IMG/VR virus record: IMGVR_UViG_3300033144_004524 | Span: 7,490-48,583 of that record | DNA length: 41,094 nucleotides | Source: a virus | Direction: 5' to 3' (one strand) | In this document: piece after piece, positions 1 to 6,445 of the stretch | Numbering within the stretch: position 1 is the stretch's first letter | How the letters are laid out: each line of letters starts with the position of its first letter | Notes under the pieces: model-generated | Told to the model about the DNA's origin: nothing | The model's database searches: none | The model's input: only the letters and a program-made list of their open reading frames with translations | Translations under genes and position numbers: made by a program

Positions 1-9
1 GAGCGCGTC

Positions 10-396
10 GTGGATTCGCTATTCCCGAGGGACTACATGGTGGATGGCGAGCGCGGCGGGATGGAGAGTGATTCCGCTAAGCAGATTCGCGAATCAGGGG
101 GAGGCTTCCCCAAACTGCCGCCACCTACTCACACTCGGCAGCCGTGTATGGTCTGCGGCTCAAAAAACGAGTACGGTCGACCGTACACACGAATACGCCA
201 GGCGGTCAAGCGCGGCCTTTGCAAAAAATGCTATGACAAAGCTTGGTATGGTGTGAAGAAAGGAAACATTGCCTGGATCGATCTTGAGAAGATTGGATTC
301 GCGCTCTCAGTTGAGGAGCATAACTTCAGGGCAGTAGTTCCGAGCCGCAAGAGTCTGAGCGCGTTGAAATCTCGGAAGTCGCGGGAAAGTATTTGA
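10..396 (+). CDS. Small zinc-ribbon protein, possibly 5'-truncated
   Basis: Function unknown. The middle of the protein carries a CxxC pair (CMVCG) and a second CxxC pair in RGLCKKCYDKA, followed by V-x2-G-x3-W-x2-LE, which looks like a zinc-ribbon fold that could bind nucleic acid. The same RGLC-x2-(C/H)Y-x-KA signature recurs in the protein at 11768, so the phage carries two relatives. The codon at 10 is GTG and the frame stays open to the window edge, so the true start may lie outside. ATG codons at 37 (after GAGGG) and 61 are alternatives. The tail is basic and Ser-rich. The next gene is preceded by its own promoter overlapping this stop codon, so this gene may end a separate transcription unit. 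Confidence 0.7.
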   Translation: MDSLFPRDYMVDGERGGMESDSAKQIRESGGGFPKLPPPTHTRQPCMVCGSKNEYGRPYTRIRQAVKRGLCKKCYDKAWYGVKKGNIAWIDLEKIGFALSVEEHNFRAVVPSRKSLSALKSRKSRESI

Positions 397-422
397 CTTC
401 TGAGGTGTGGCGCGTTTATACT
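393..422 (+). promoter_or_regulatory. Sigma-70-type promoter
   Basis: TTGACT at 393-398 and TATACT at 417-422 are separated by 18 bases. Each hexamer matches the bacterial consensus at five of six positions. The -35 box overlaps the stop codon of the first gene, and the expected start point near 429 lies about 40 bases before the next start codon at 470. It would drive the leading genes of the + arm. The match is by eye, with no transcript evidence. Confidence 0.6.
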
Positions 423-469
423 TGATTGGGAGGATGGCCACATGCAACACGAAACCGATGAGGTGCACA

Positions 470-772
470 ATGGGTCTAACATCGGGACGACTTGAGCCCG
501 CACCATTTCGACCGGTCACCCGCCGGCTTGCTGGCTTAACCAACAGTGAATTGGTTTTGCTGTTTCGGAAACGAGCCGCTATTGTTGCCGAGGATCTTGA
601 TGGCCATGTCTTATGGGGGAGTAACTTCCATATCTATTGGGACCGGATGATGGCACTACAAGATCAACTCTACGAGATCATGATGGAAATTCAGTCAAGG
701 TATCCTGCCAGGGAAATCACTGAAGACTATGACCGAACACTCCCCGTAATGGAGCCAAAACCGAATGCCTAA
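470..772 (+). CDS. Hypothetical phage protein
   Basis: Not recognised. The product is about 100 residues with no membrane segment and no Cys pairs. Its middle is helical and moderately charged (LTNSELVLLFRKRAAIVAED), followed by a Trp/Tyr-rich stretch and an amphipathic segment with DQLYEIMMEIQSRY. The ATG at 470 was chosen because GAGGTG sits a few bases upstream. The frame is open further upstream, but the ATG codons there lack good spacing to a ribosome site. It is the first gene after the promoter at 393-422, and its stop overlaps the start of the next gene (ATG at 765), so the two are probably co-translated. It could be a small early host-takeover protein, but nothing in the sequence proves a function. 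Confidence 0.6.
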   Translation: MGLTSGRLEPAPFRPVTRRLAGLTNSELVLLFRKRAAIVAEDLDGHVLWGSNFHIYWDRMMALQDQLYEIMMEIQSRYPAREITEDYDRTLPVMEPKPNA

Positions 773-1040
773 AACACCAAATTGCATCTCGACCGTGGAA
801 ATCGAATGGAAAAATCGCTGCAAAAAGACACTTCGTTGGGGTACGTTGGAAGTGCAATCGTGGCTGTCCATGTGCGGGGTGTACAAGCTTGAGTGCTCGC
901 ATCACATGCCGACCAATGTGTGGAGGGCAATGGTGCGCGATGAGCATGGCGAATGGCGTATCATTAGGAATCATCGCGCGCGTGGCCCGGCAGAAAAGTC
1001 CTGTGAGGAGCATGCAAGGGAGCAACCGAAATGTGCGTGA
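765..1040 (+). CDS. Hypothetical phage protein with Cys/His residues
   Basis: Not assigned a function. The 91-residue product has a C-terminal half containing NVWRAMVRDEHGEWRIIR followed by RGPAEKSCEEHAREQ, a pattern I associate with small conserved phage proteins of unknown role. Cys and His residues are scattered (C19, C37, C44, H46, H47, then C and H near the end), so metal binding is possible but not shown. The start overlaps the previous stop by 8 bases, and GGAG lies about nine bases upstream. The next small gene overlaps its 3' end. It belongs to the leading cluster of short early genes. Confidence 0.6.
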   Translation: MPKTPNCISTVEIEWKNRCKKTLRWGTLEVQSWLSMCGVYKLECSHHMPTNVWRAMVRDEHGEWRIIRNHRARGPAEKSCEEHAREQPKCA

Positions 1041-1237
1041 ACCATGTGAAAATCGAATGCTCCAAGCTTATTGGGTTGTATCGCGCCTCCCTCGGGGAGG
1101 TGTCAGCGGTAGGCGAGACGGCGGGGGATGCAATCCTAAGACTCAAGGAGAAGGTATCCCCGAGGGGGCGGCCAGTCGGAGGTGAGCCGAGGCCCATACT
1201 TACCGTCAAGCGTTGCGCGGCCACATCCGCAACATAG
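1031..1237 (+). CDS. Hypothetical small protein
   Basis: Not recognised. The product has 68 residues. It overlaps the previous gene by 10 bases, with AAGGGAG about eight bases before the ATG. The central part is helical (GETAGDAILRLKEKV) and the C-terminal 20 residues are basic and low in complexity. The coding signal is modest and an overlapping frame of similar length exists, so this call rests mainly on the ribosome site and the tight packing of the cluster. A GC-rich 6-bp hairpin (1086-1100) lies inside it. Confidence 0.45.
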   Translation: MCVNHVKIECSKLIGLYRASLGEVSAVGETAGDAILRLKEKVSPRGRPVGGEPRPILTVKRCAATSAT

Positions 1238-1256
1238 GGTAGGGGGCACACATTGC

Positions 1257-1445
1257 ATGCCTAAGGTAACATGCGAGGAGTGTGGTTGTGCTGTTCGTAT
1301 GACGAGAAAGTGGCTGGAAGAGGCCGGGGCTCCGACGTGTGGCTGCGGAGGAGAGATGCAACAAGAGGGGGGTGCTAAGGAGGTGAAGTATCTCCTGGGG
1401 CAGCAGAAATTCCCATCAATGCCAGAGGATCAATCAGGAGAATGA
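1257..1445 (+). CDS. Small zinc-ribbon protein
   Basis: The product has about 62 residues. It begins MPKVTCEECGCAV and continues to CGCGG, giving paired cysteines (CxxC and CxC) about 20 residues apart, the spacing of a small zinc ribbon. The role is unknown; nucleic-acid binding or a structural zinc site are both plausible. The ATG at 1257 was chosen because it starts just before the conserved-looking Cys pair and follows a G-rich stretch (AGGGGGC). An upstream ATG-less extension of the frame reads as non-coding. The next gene starts directly after its stop, with AGGAG contained in the 3' end of this gene. Confidence 0.6.
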   Translation: MPKVTCEECGCAVRMTRKWLEEAGAPTCGCGGEMQQEGGAKEVKYLLGQQKFPSMPEDQSGE

Positions 1446-1446
1446 A

Positions 1447-1779
1447 ATGACTGAGGCCAGTCGTTGCGCAATCTGTTCGGCGAGAGTCGATGAGCCCCAT
1501 CTGGAGAAGTGCGCTCTAGCTGGAAATGTTTGGTTCAGGGACACAATCGATCTCTGGGGCGGCCTCACAAGCCACACCCCAAAGCCCATGCCACACGGGA
1601 TCGGGTACTGGCTTGCAAGGAGAAGGGCCGCCGATGTCAAATTGGCAGAGCGTGACAGGAGATCAATTGCAGCAGCGCTCCTGTTGATATTTGGCTATGC
1701 CCTACTCGGAGGTATTGTATTCGTTGTCGCCGTTGATGTTGCGATACGTATCGCTCCTCTTGTCTTACCCTGGAGTTGA
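1447..1779 (+). CDS. Membrane protein with N-terminal Cys motif
   Basis: The 110-residue protein has two parts. The N-terminus has CAIC and a third Cys at residue 22, a possible metal-binding knuckle (a nearby His is also present). Residues about 73-105 are almost entirely hydrophobic (AAALLLIFGYALLGGIVFVV and onward) and should form one long or two short membrane helices, with the C-terminus ending soon after. A charged stretch (RRRAADVKLAERDRR) precedes the membrane part, so the N-terminus is probably cytoplasmic. AGGAG lies six bases upstream of the ATG. Function is not known. It sits two genes before the serine recombinase. Confidence 0.65.
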   Translation: MTEASRCAICSARVDEPHLEKCALAGNVWFRDTIDLWGGLTSHTPKPMPHGIGYWLARRRAADVKLAERDRRSIAAALLLIFGYALLGGIVFVVAVDVAIRIAPLVLPWS

Positions 1780-1780
1780 G

Positions 1781-1987
1781 ATGGGAACTCTCCCAAAGTC
1801 TACCGACATGCGCACGAAAACCAGGCGGATCAAGACATTGGCAAAGTCCATCGGAGCCATGGGGTATACGCCGTTAACGTCAAGGACATTGGCCAACGTG
1901 CTGTACGATCTGTCGACTTCCGATCCGCGCAGGCGCATCGAAGTGATAGGATTATTCAGCCGTATCTCGGAAGGGAAAACAAAATGA
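1781..1987 (+). CDS. Small basic protein upstream of recombinase
   Basis: The product has 68 residues, is strongly basic at its N-terminus (MRTKTRRIKTLAKSIG), and has a helical remainder (SRTLANVLYDLSTSDPRRR). The ATG at 1781 follows CTGGAG at good spacing and lies 1 base after the previous stop; the longer upstream frame overlaps the membrane gene and is unlikely. Its stop overlaps the start of the serine recombinase (ATGA at 1984), so the two are translationally coupled. A short basic protein coupled to a recombinase could be a recombination directionality factor or DNA-binding partner, but I see no recognisable HTH and that role is only inferred from position. Confidence 0.6.
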   Translation: MGTLPKSTDMRTKTRRIKTLAKSIGAMGYTPLTSRTLANVLYDLSTSDPRRRIEVIGLFSRISEGKTK

Positions 1988-2673
1988 TCGCAGTAGTCTA
2001 CACTAGATTTAGCCCTCGCCCAAACGCGCAGGAGTGTGAATCGTGCGACAAGCAAGAGGAGCGATGCGTAGAATACTGCCTGTGCAAGTGGGGCGTTCAA
2101 CCTGTGCATAGATTCCGCGATGAGAATGTCAGCGGAGGGGTATTGGATCGACCAGGGTTGAACATGGCGATTGAATCGCTGCGGGGCAACGGCGACAACG
2201 TCCTGGTAGCAGATTCTATGTCCAGAATCGGCAGGGATATGCTTGTTATCCTGTCAATCCAGCATGAGGTAGAAAAGGCCGGGGGGAGGATTGAATTTGC
2301 GGACGGGAGCCCTGTGTCAACCACGCCGGAGGGGGAATTATTCAGCAATATCCTGGCTGCATTTGCTGCATACGAAAGATCCAAGATCAAACACGCCACC
2401 AGCAGGGGTCTGAAACGCCGGCAAGCCAATGGGGAGTGGTTCGGGAAGCCGCCGGCTGGATACATGCTCGACCCGGATGACAGCAAGAAATTGGTTGAAT
2501 GCCCCGAGGAGCGTCTGCTGATCGACAGAATAATGGAGCTGGCGGAGTGCGGTTACAGATCAACCGATTCGGCAGGCTTCCTGCATAGCAAAGGTTACTC
2601 CTTTCGGGGGAAACCGTGGTCGGCGAGGACCATTAGGAAAATCATTCAGAGAATCCGGGCAGAAGAAGCTTGA
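1984..2673 (+). CDS. Serine recombinase (resolvase/integrase family)
   Basis: Site-specific recombinase that cuts DNA through a serine-phosphate link. Residues 1-135 form the resolvase catalytic domain: YTRFSPR with Ser10 as the expected nucleophile, DRPGLN, and SRIGRD with the active-site arginines. Residues about 140-225 match the start of the Recombinase DNA-binding domain (GKPPAGYMLD, then YRSTDSAGFLHSKGYSFRG and WSARTIRKI). At 229 residues it is far shorter than large phage serine integrases (about 450-600) and lacks their zinc ribbon and coiled coil, so it resembles IS607-type or compact recombinases. It may act as integrase, resolvase or invertase; no crossover site was identified. No repressor gene was recognised, so lysogeny is unproven. 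Confidence 0.9.
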   Translation: MIAVVYTRFSPRPNAQECESCDKQEERCVEYCLCKWGVQPVHRFRDENVSGGVLDRPGLNMAIESLRGNGDNVLVADSMSRIGRDMLVILSIQHEVEKAGGRIEFADGSPVSTTPEGELFSNILAAFAAYERSKIKHATSRGLKRRQANGEWFGKPPAGYMLDPDDSKKLVECPEERLLIDRIMELAECGYRSTDSAGFLHSKGYSFRGKPWSARTIRKIIQRIRAEEA

Positions 2674-2697
2674 TTTCAGCAAGATACGAACTATGAT
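2670..2697 (+). promoter_or_regulatory. Possible promoter before the exported-protein block
   Basis: TTGATT (2670-2675) and TATGAT (2692-2697) are 16 bases apart, in the 80-base gap after the recombinase. The -10 box matches at five of six positions, the -35 at four. It would start transcription of the secreted protease and following genes. The gap also holds a short GTGCAGTGCAGTG repeat of unknown meaning. Confidence is limited because the -35 box is weak. Confidence 0.35.
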
Positions 2698-2754
2698 GGA
2701 GTGCAGTGCAGTGTTTAGAGTGGTTCGTTTCACCCGTTGAGAAAGGAAGAGTGC

Positions 2755-3657
2755 ATGGCCTATTGTAGACAGCGTTTGCTGGGATTGCTCCTGGCAGTAT
2801 TTCTGGTTTTTTGCTTGACGAGTCAGCGATGCCCCGCCTCCGTTGGCACGGATCTGCAAGCAGTCAGCGTCAATGTGTATTGCCCGGGGGGAACGCAAGG
2901 CTCGGGGACTATTTATATCGCGCTCCTCGGCGATGGAACCAGCTTGACGTGGATCTTGACAGCAAACCATGTAGTCAGCGGTCTCCGCAAAGTGACCACG
3001 ATCATCGACGAAAAAGGTAAAGACAGGAAGATAGTGAAATATCGAGATGCGGAGGTCGTGCAAGAGAAAGTGTGGGAAGGGCGAAGCGCTGGTGAAGTTC
3101 GATACGCGGCGAAAGTTGTCAGTGTAAGCAGGACCAGGGATCTTGCGCTGTTGCAAGTGCGAATGGCAAGCGCGTTCTCCACTGGCGCACAACTGTATAT
3201 GGAGAAGGCGATTCCAGAGCCGGGAACTGAGTTGTACCATTGTGGTGCTCCGGGCGGACGGGACCTTGGCGGAACGTGCTCGCTCACTCCTGGAATTGTA
3301 TCTAGAATTGGAGTTTCCATCCCATCGTATGGTGGATCGGAACACGGGATTTTCGACCAGGTTACATGCGCAGCGCTGGGCGGGTCGTCCGGCGGACTGG
3401 TCGCCTTGACTGGAGATGGCCGCGTAGTGGGAATTATCACGCTCGGCATGAGAGGCGCTGACTCGTTTCATTGGTGCGTTCCCGTGCGATCGATTCTCCA
3501 GTTCGCAAGGGAATCACGCCTGCTGTGGGTTTTTGATCCCGGGGCTGATCGCCCTGAAGATAGTGGATCAATTGACGCGGTCCTAGAGGTCAGCGACGAT
3601 ACCAAGTTTTCCAGCGAATCGCTGAGTGAATCCGATTCAGATTCCGGCACGGAATAA
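2755..3657 (+). CDS. Secreted trypsin-like serine protease
   Basis: Probable exported endopeptidase of the trypsin/HtrA fold. Residues 1-28 form a signal peptide: a short basic start, then a hydrophobic core (LLGLLLAVFLVFCL). The catalytic triad is visible: His72 in LTANHVV, Asp129 in TRDLALLQV, and Ser212 in GGSSGGL. The C-terminal 40 residues are acidic and Ser-rich (SSESLSESDSDS), like a disordered tail; no PDZ domain follows, unlike DegP. ATG at 2755 was chosen because AGGAAGAG precedes it; a TTG 18 bases upstream is possible. It heads the exported-protein block. Such proteases are unusual in phages and may act on host envelope proteins, on phage proteins in the periplasm, or in lysis; this is inference. 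Confidence 0.85.
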   Translation: MAYCRQRLLGLLLAVFLVFCLTSQRCPASVGTDLQAVSVNVYCPGGTQGSGTIYIALLGDGTSLTWILTANHVVSGLRKVTTIIDEKGKDRKIVKYRDAEVVQEKVWEGRSAGEVRYAAKVVSVSRTRDLALLQVRMASAFSTGAQLYMEKAIPEPGTELYHCGAPGGRDLGGTCSLTPGIVSRIGVSIPSYGGSEHGIFDQVTCAALGGSSGGLVALTGDGRVVGIITLGMRGADSFHWCVPVRSILQFARESRLLWVFDPGADRPEDSGSIDAVLEVSDDTKFSSESLSESDSDSGTE

Positions 3658-3665
3658 GGTGGCCC

Positions 3666-3673
3666 AGGAGGAG
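3666..3673 (+). promoter_or_regulatory. Strong ribosome binding site deciding a start
   Basis: AGGAGGAG is one of the best Shine-Dalgarno matches in the + arm. It lies too close to the ATG at 3674 for ideal spacing (2 bases from AGGAGG) but 8 bases from the in-frame GTG at 3680, two codons later. The GTG may therefore be the real start. Confidence 0.5.
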
Positions 3674-4282
3674 ATGCCAGTGGCAAGCGTAATTTTCGAT
3701 ATCAACGGCCGCCCTATCTACCCAGAAGCCGGAGACTTATTCGGATTTTCCGGGTCCGGCTGGGTATCCAAAGCGATCACACTGCTGACCTATGGATGGC
3801 CTGGATGGGGCATCTCTCATGTGGCCATTGTCGCTCCGTATAATGAAGTGCCGTCTCTATACGAGTCAACAACGTTGACTGATCTGGTGTGCAAACACGC
3901 CAAGAGGCGGCTGAAGGGCGTGCAGGTACATGATATCAGGGACAGGATCGAGGCATACGAAGGGCGCATCTGGTTCTATGCAGCGACACAACCAGTATCC
4001 CGATACAGCCAGGTGGACATGGAATTGTTCCTCCTGGGGCAGCTAGGCAAGGAATACGATGCCATCGGTGCGTTGCGGTCTGGCGGGAAACTCTTCAGCT
4101 TCGTGGAGAGTCTTCTCAGGGAAGAGGACCTGTCGGATATCTATTGCAGCGAATTGGCGGCTGCTGCGCTCCGCATAGTTCGATTGCTAAACACGAATAA
4201 CGTCAGCAAGTGGAACCCTGCCGCGCTATTGCGCCATCAGGTGCGGACCTATGCTGCCGAGCGACCACGGAGGGTGAAATGA
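3674..4282 (+). CDS. YiiX-like permuted NlpC/P60 cysteine hydrolase
   Basis: Likely papain-fold amidase or peptidase. The family signature is visible in permuted order: DLFGFSG and WGISHVAIV with His49, GKEYDAIG in the middle, then YCSELAAAAL with Cys158 near the C-terminus. This is the YiiX/YebB-type layout, where His precedes Cys. The length of about 200 residues fits. No signal peptide is seen. Start is ATG 3674 or GTG 3680; the latter has better spacing to AGGAGGAG. Family members cleave amide or ester bonds in peptidoglycan peptides or lipids. Its place among exported and membrane proteins suggests a role at the envelope or lysis, but substrate and timing are inferred only. Confidence 0.75.
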   Translation: MPVASVIFDINGRPIYPEAGDLFGFSGSGWVSKAITLLTYGWPGWGISHVAIVAPYNEVPSLYESTTLTDLVCKHAKRRLKGVQVHDIRDRIEAYEGRIWFYAATQPVSRYSQVDMELFLLGQLGKEYDAIGALRSGGKLFSFVESLLREEDLSDIYCSELAAAALRIVRLLNTNNVSKWNPAALLRHQVRTYAAERPRRVK

Positions 4283-4413
4283 AGTACGTTAGGCCGAAGA
4301 GGAAAAACAGGCATAGGAATAAGCTGGACAGTACCAGCAAATGTCACATTTGCAATACGAAACATTTATCACATATTCCTTGCCATATCCATCGCCCGAG
4401 GGTGGTAAAATGA
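4279..4413 (+). CDS. Tiny Cys/His protein
   Basis: The product is 44 residues: a strongly basic first half (MKYVRPKRKNRHRNKL) then KCHICNTKHLSHIPCHIHR, which supplies C-x2-C, H, C-x-H ligands suitable for one zinc ion. The ATG overlaps the previous stop (ATGA at 4279) and its own stop overlaps the next ATG (ATGA at 4410), so it is embedded in a coupled series. GGAGGG lies seven bases upstream. Function is unknown; a small zinc-binding nucleic-acid or protein-binding factor is possible. Confidence 0.6.
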   Translation: MKYVRPKRKNRHRNKLDSTSKCHICNTKHLSHIPCHIHRPRVVK

Positions 4414-5015
4414 TTCCAGATACCGTGTTTAAGCGCCTGATCCTTGCGGTGTATGCGTCAATTTTGATAATAGTTTTCGCTCAATTGCTGGACCACGGCA
4501 TTTTGACACTTAACATTCCCGGCTACACGGGCATTGCGCCACCTCGCGAGGTGCCAACTGTCAACCTGCCACCTGGACTGAGGCAGGGAAATTGGACCGG
4601 CGACTCTTGCGTTTGGGCTAGTCTAATCTCGCTGCTCAGATGGCAGGAGCAGCCAGCGGCGGCGGACTTTATCAAACGGAATTACCAGGGCGGGGCGTAC
4701 ACCAGTCGCCTCGGGGGCCAGATGGACCTGATTGGAATGCGGTACGCCGAGACGCACGCCGGCAACACCGCCTTTCTCGAATGGGCGGTCCGCACCCGAC
4801 GAGGAGCCGGCATTGTCGTCCGAGGCGGTCGCCACATGGTCGCCCTCGTACACCTCGATAAAACGAGGGCCGGCATCCTCGACAATAATAGCGTTGGCAA
4901 GATCCTGTGGCGAAGCCGCGAGGATCTCCTGGCGGAATGGCGGGCCGCCGGGGGCTACGCGATAGTACCAGTCTACACCCCGCCCGCACCCCATGTTGAA
5001 GGAGACAGACCGTGA
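4410..5015 (+). CDS. Membrane-anchored C39-like papain-fold peptidase
   Basis: Residues 8-28 form a membrane helix (LILAVYASILIIVFAQLL), and the rest is expected outside the cytoplasm. The soluble domain resembles peptidase C39-like papain folds: Cys67 in GDSCVWAS at the head of a helix, His142 in GGRHMVALV, and Asp158 in ILDNNS, in the usual Cys-His-Asp order. The length of 201 residues fits one domain plus anchor. The ATG at 4410 follows GAGGGTGG and overlaps the previous stop. It is the third peptidase-like enzyme in this block. It may cleave host envelope proteins or process neighbours; no ABC transporter is present, so bacteriocin-type processing is unlikely. G+C rises from here to about 6200. 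Confidence 0.65.
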   Translation: MIPDTVFKRLILAVYASILIIVFAQLLDHGILTLNIPGYTGIAPPREVPTVNLPPGLRQGNWTGDSCVWASLISLLRWQEQPAAADFIKRNYQGGAYTSRLGGQMDLIGMRYAETHAGNTAFLEWAVRTRRGAGIVVRGGRHMVALVHLDKTRAGILDNNSVGKILWRSREDLLAEWRAAGGYAIVPVYTPPAPHVEGDRP

Positions 5016-5713
5016 AAGATAAAGAATTGTATGCCGGAGTCCTATTTGTGGTCTCGGTTTGTGCGTCCGTTCTGGTCGTATCGACCACCACTGGGAATCC
5101 TGGAAAGTGCCTTGACGACCGCTGCAACGTGCCAACCGTGGAGACCGACGCCAACCTCCCGGTCGAGGAGCGTGTCGCCCCCATCGACGATTCGGCCGAG
5201 ATGCACCTGTCGATTGTGGGTAGTAGCCGGAGCCGCGAGTACCAAAAGCTGGTCCGCTGGTTCGACCGTGACCAGAAACTGAACGACTTCCGTAAGGGAT
5301 TGAAGTACCATGCGGTGACAACGGCGTCCCCCCTCTACAATGACCGATACCGACCGAACGTGCAGGGCCTCCCCACGGTCCGGCTGCAAGACGCCCAGGG
5401 GGTCGTTCTCTACGAGGTTGCGGGCCAGGATGTCCCAGCGTCAGAGTCTTCGTTGCTTTCCGCCATGGTCCGAGCCGTCGAGAAATTGACCGGGAACAGA
5501 TTCAAGTGCGACCCGAACCGAAACAAGTGCGACCCGAACCGGAAGAAAACCCCAGCCCCCGAGGTCGCGCCGTTCGTGGAGCCGGAGGTTCTCGTCGAGC
5601 CTGAGCCGAAGCCCGAACCGGAGCAGAGCAACACCCTCCCCATTTTGGCTGGCCTGGTCGGGGCGGCTGCGGCCGGTGTAGCAGGCGCTCGAAAGAAGCT
5701 GAAGGCCGCCTAG
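5012..5713 (+). CDS. Bitopic membrane protein with thioredoxin-like domain lacking CxxC
   Basis: GTG start at 5012 after GGAG; it overlaps the previous stop (GTGA). Residues about 7-25 (YAGVLFVVSVCASVLVVST) form a signal anchor and residues about 210-226 a second hydrophobic segment followed by RKKLKAA. Between them, about residues 60-165 look like a degraded thioredoxin fold: a helix (YQKLVRWFDRDQK), then a strand after GLPTVRL, in which the Pro matches the cis-Pro loop. No CxxC active site is present, so it is not a simple thiol oxidoreductase. A tandem KCDPNRN/KCDPNRK repeat and a Pro/Glu-rich linker (residues about 180-205) precede the last helix. Function is unknown; it may be a binding or scaffold partner of the C39-like enzyme. 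Confidence 0.65.
   Translation: MKDKELYAGVLFVVSVCASVLVVSTTTGNPGKCLDDRCNVPTVETDANLPVEERVAPIDDSAEMHLSIVGSSRSREYQKLVRWFDRDQKLNDFRKGLKYHAVTTASPLYNDRYRPNVQGLPTVRLQDAQGVVLYEVAGQDVPASESSLLSAMVRAVEKLTGNRFKCDPNRNKCDPNRKKTPAPEVAPFVEPEVLVEPEPKPEPEQSNTLPILAGLVGAAAAGVAGARKKLKAA
5504..5541 (+). repeat. Tandem 21-base repeat within coding sequence
   Basis: AAGTGCGACCCGAACCG occurs at 5504-5520 and again at 5525-5541, a 21-base period that keeps frame and duplicates KCDPNR in the membrane protein. The identical third bases suggest a recent slippage duplication. Confidence 0.8.
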
Positions 5714-5818
5714 CCGCCAAACTGGCCCAAACGCCCCCAGTCGCTATACAGTCGGCACCTTTCGGGGCCCGTTTGTTGACACCCCTACCTAAGTACCCAC
5801 TCAACAAAAGGACACACT

Positions 5819-6199
5819 ATGTTCAACTTCGACATCCAAACCATCCTCATCATCGCGGCCGTCGTGGCGGCAGCGTACTACGGAAGCCAGTACCTCGTCG
5901 GCGTGGACACCAGAGTCGAGGGGCGACGGCGTGCCGCAAACGAGCTGGCTGGCCAACTCCAGGCTCTCGGGCTGGTGCAGATCCCAGACCTTCTTTTGGA
6001 CTACGGGGTCGGCGACTACAGCGGCATGGGAGAGCACCTCATTCGCGTGGTGAAGCTCTTTTCTGGCAATCCAGCGGCCGTGCTTACGGAGTTCAACCAA
6101 ATCTTCGGCCGCCTGCTTGACGCCAAGCTCAGCACCAAGGAGGGGCGAGCCCTCATCGAAGCGAAGTTGGCAGAGACGGCGGCATCAGCCGAGAAGTAG
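5819..6199 (+). CDS. Small membrane-anchored protein
   Basis: Not recognised. The product has 126 residues, with an N-terminal membrane helix at about residues 7-26 (QTILIIAAVVAAAYYGSQYL) followed by a helical soluble domain. AAAGGA lies six bases before the ATG. A 105-base gap precedes it, the longest in this block. The gap contains an isolated TTGACA at 5774 without a -10 partner, so the gene may have its own regulation, though no promoter can be defined. High G+C and codon use match the two upstream genes and differ from the rest of the arm. The soluble part (LLLDYGVGDYSGMGEHLIR, then EGRALIEAKLAETAASAEK) has no known motif that I recognise. Confidence 0.65.
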   Translation: MFNFDIQTILIIAAVVAAAYYGSQYLVGVDTRVEGRRRAANELAGQLQALGLVQIPDLLLDYGVGDYSGMGEHLIRVVKLFSGNPAAVLTEFNQIFGRLLDAKLSTKEGRALIEAKLAETAASAEK

Positions 6200-6235
6200 G
6201 CCGCTTATGGAATTGCCGTCCGGCAAGAGTGGGGA

Positions 6236-6445
6236 ATGAGCAGCATGGAATACGGCAAGGCGATCCTGAAGCGGTCGCTTACGATAATTGTCGCCGTGAC
6301 AATTATCGTGCTGCCGTATTTCGTGATGCACAAACCAGCCCTGGAGTCATTCAGCGTAGACTATGACGGGTATATTGTTCCGACATCGGAAGCGCGCGAC
6401 AACGCACGCAGACCCTTGAATGTTACGGCGAATCGGAGACTGTAA
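6236..6445 (+). CDS. Small single-helix membrane protein
   Basis: The product has 69 residues. A basic N-terminus (KAILKRS) precedes one membrane helix at about residues 14-32 (LTIIVAVTIIVLPYFVM); the polar tail ends in basic residues. The topology is one helix with a likely outside C-terminus. ATG codons at 6236 and 6245 are both possible; the ribosome site (GGGGA) is weak for either. Its stop directly abuts the next ATG (TAAATG). A 5-bp hairpin (6213-6226) lies upstream. It could be an antiholin-, pinholin- or spanin-like part of a lysis set with the following gene, which is only a guess. Confidence 0.6.
   Translation: MSSMEYGKAILKRSLTIIVAVTIIVLPYFVMHKPALESFSVDYDGYIVPTSEARDNARRPLNVTANRRL

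Noticed and set aside
441-494. 17-codon ORF (MQHETDEVHNGSNIGTT) with a good ribosome site GGGAGG
   Set aside because: Very short, overlaps the better-supported start at 470, and no conservation evidence. Could be a leader peptide but not supported.
1086-1100. GC-rich 6-base hairpin CCTCCC/GGGAGG
   Set aside because: Lies inside a predicted gene, has a 3-base loop and no T tract; likely chance in GC-rich sequence.
1984-2673. Invertase controlling the tail fibre
   Set aside because: No inverted repeats flanking the fibre gene or its ends were found by eye; the recombinase is also on the other arm.
5774-5779. Perfect TTGACA in the 105-base gap
   Set aside because: No -10-like hexamer at 15-19 bases downstream, so not called a promoter.
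6213-6226. Short hairpin TTGCC/GGCAA
   Set aside because: Only 5-6 bases of stem and no T tract, too weak to call a terminator.
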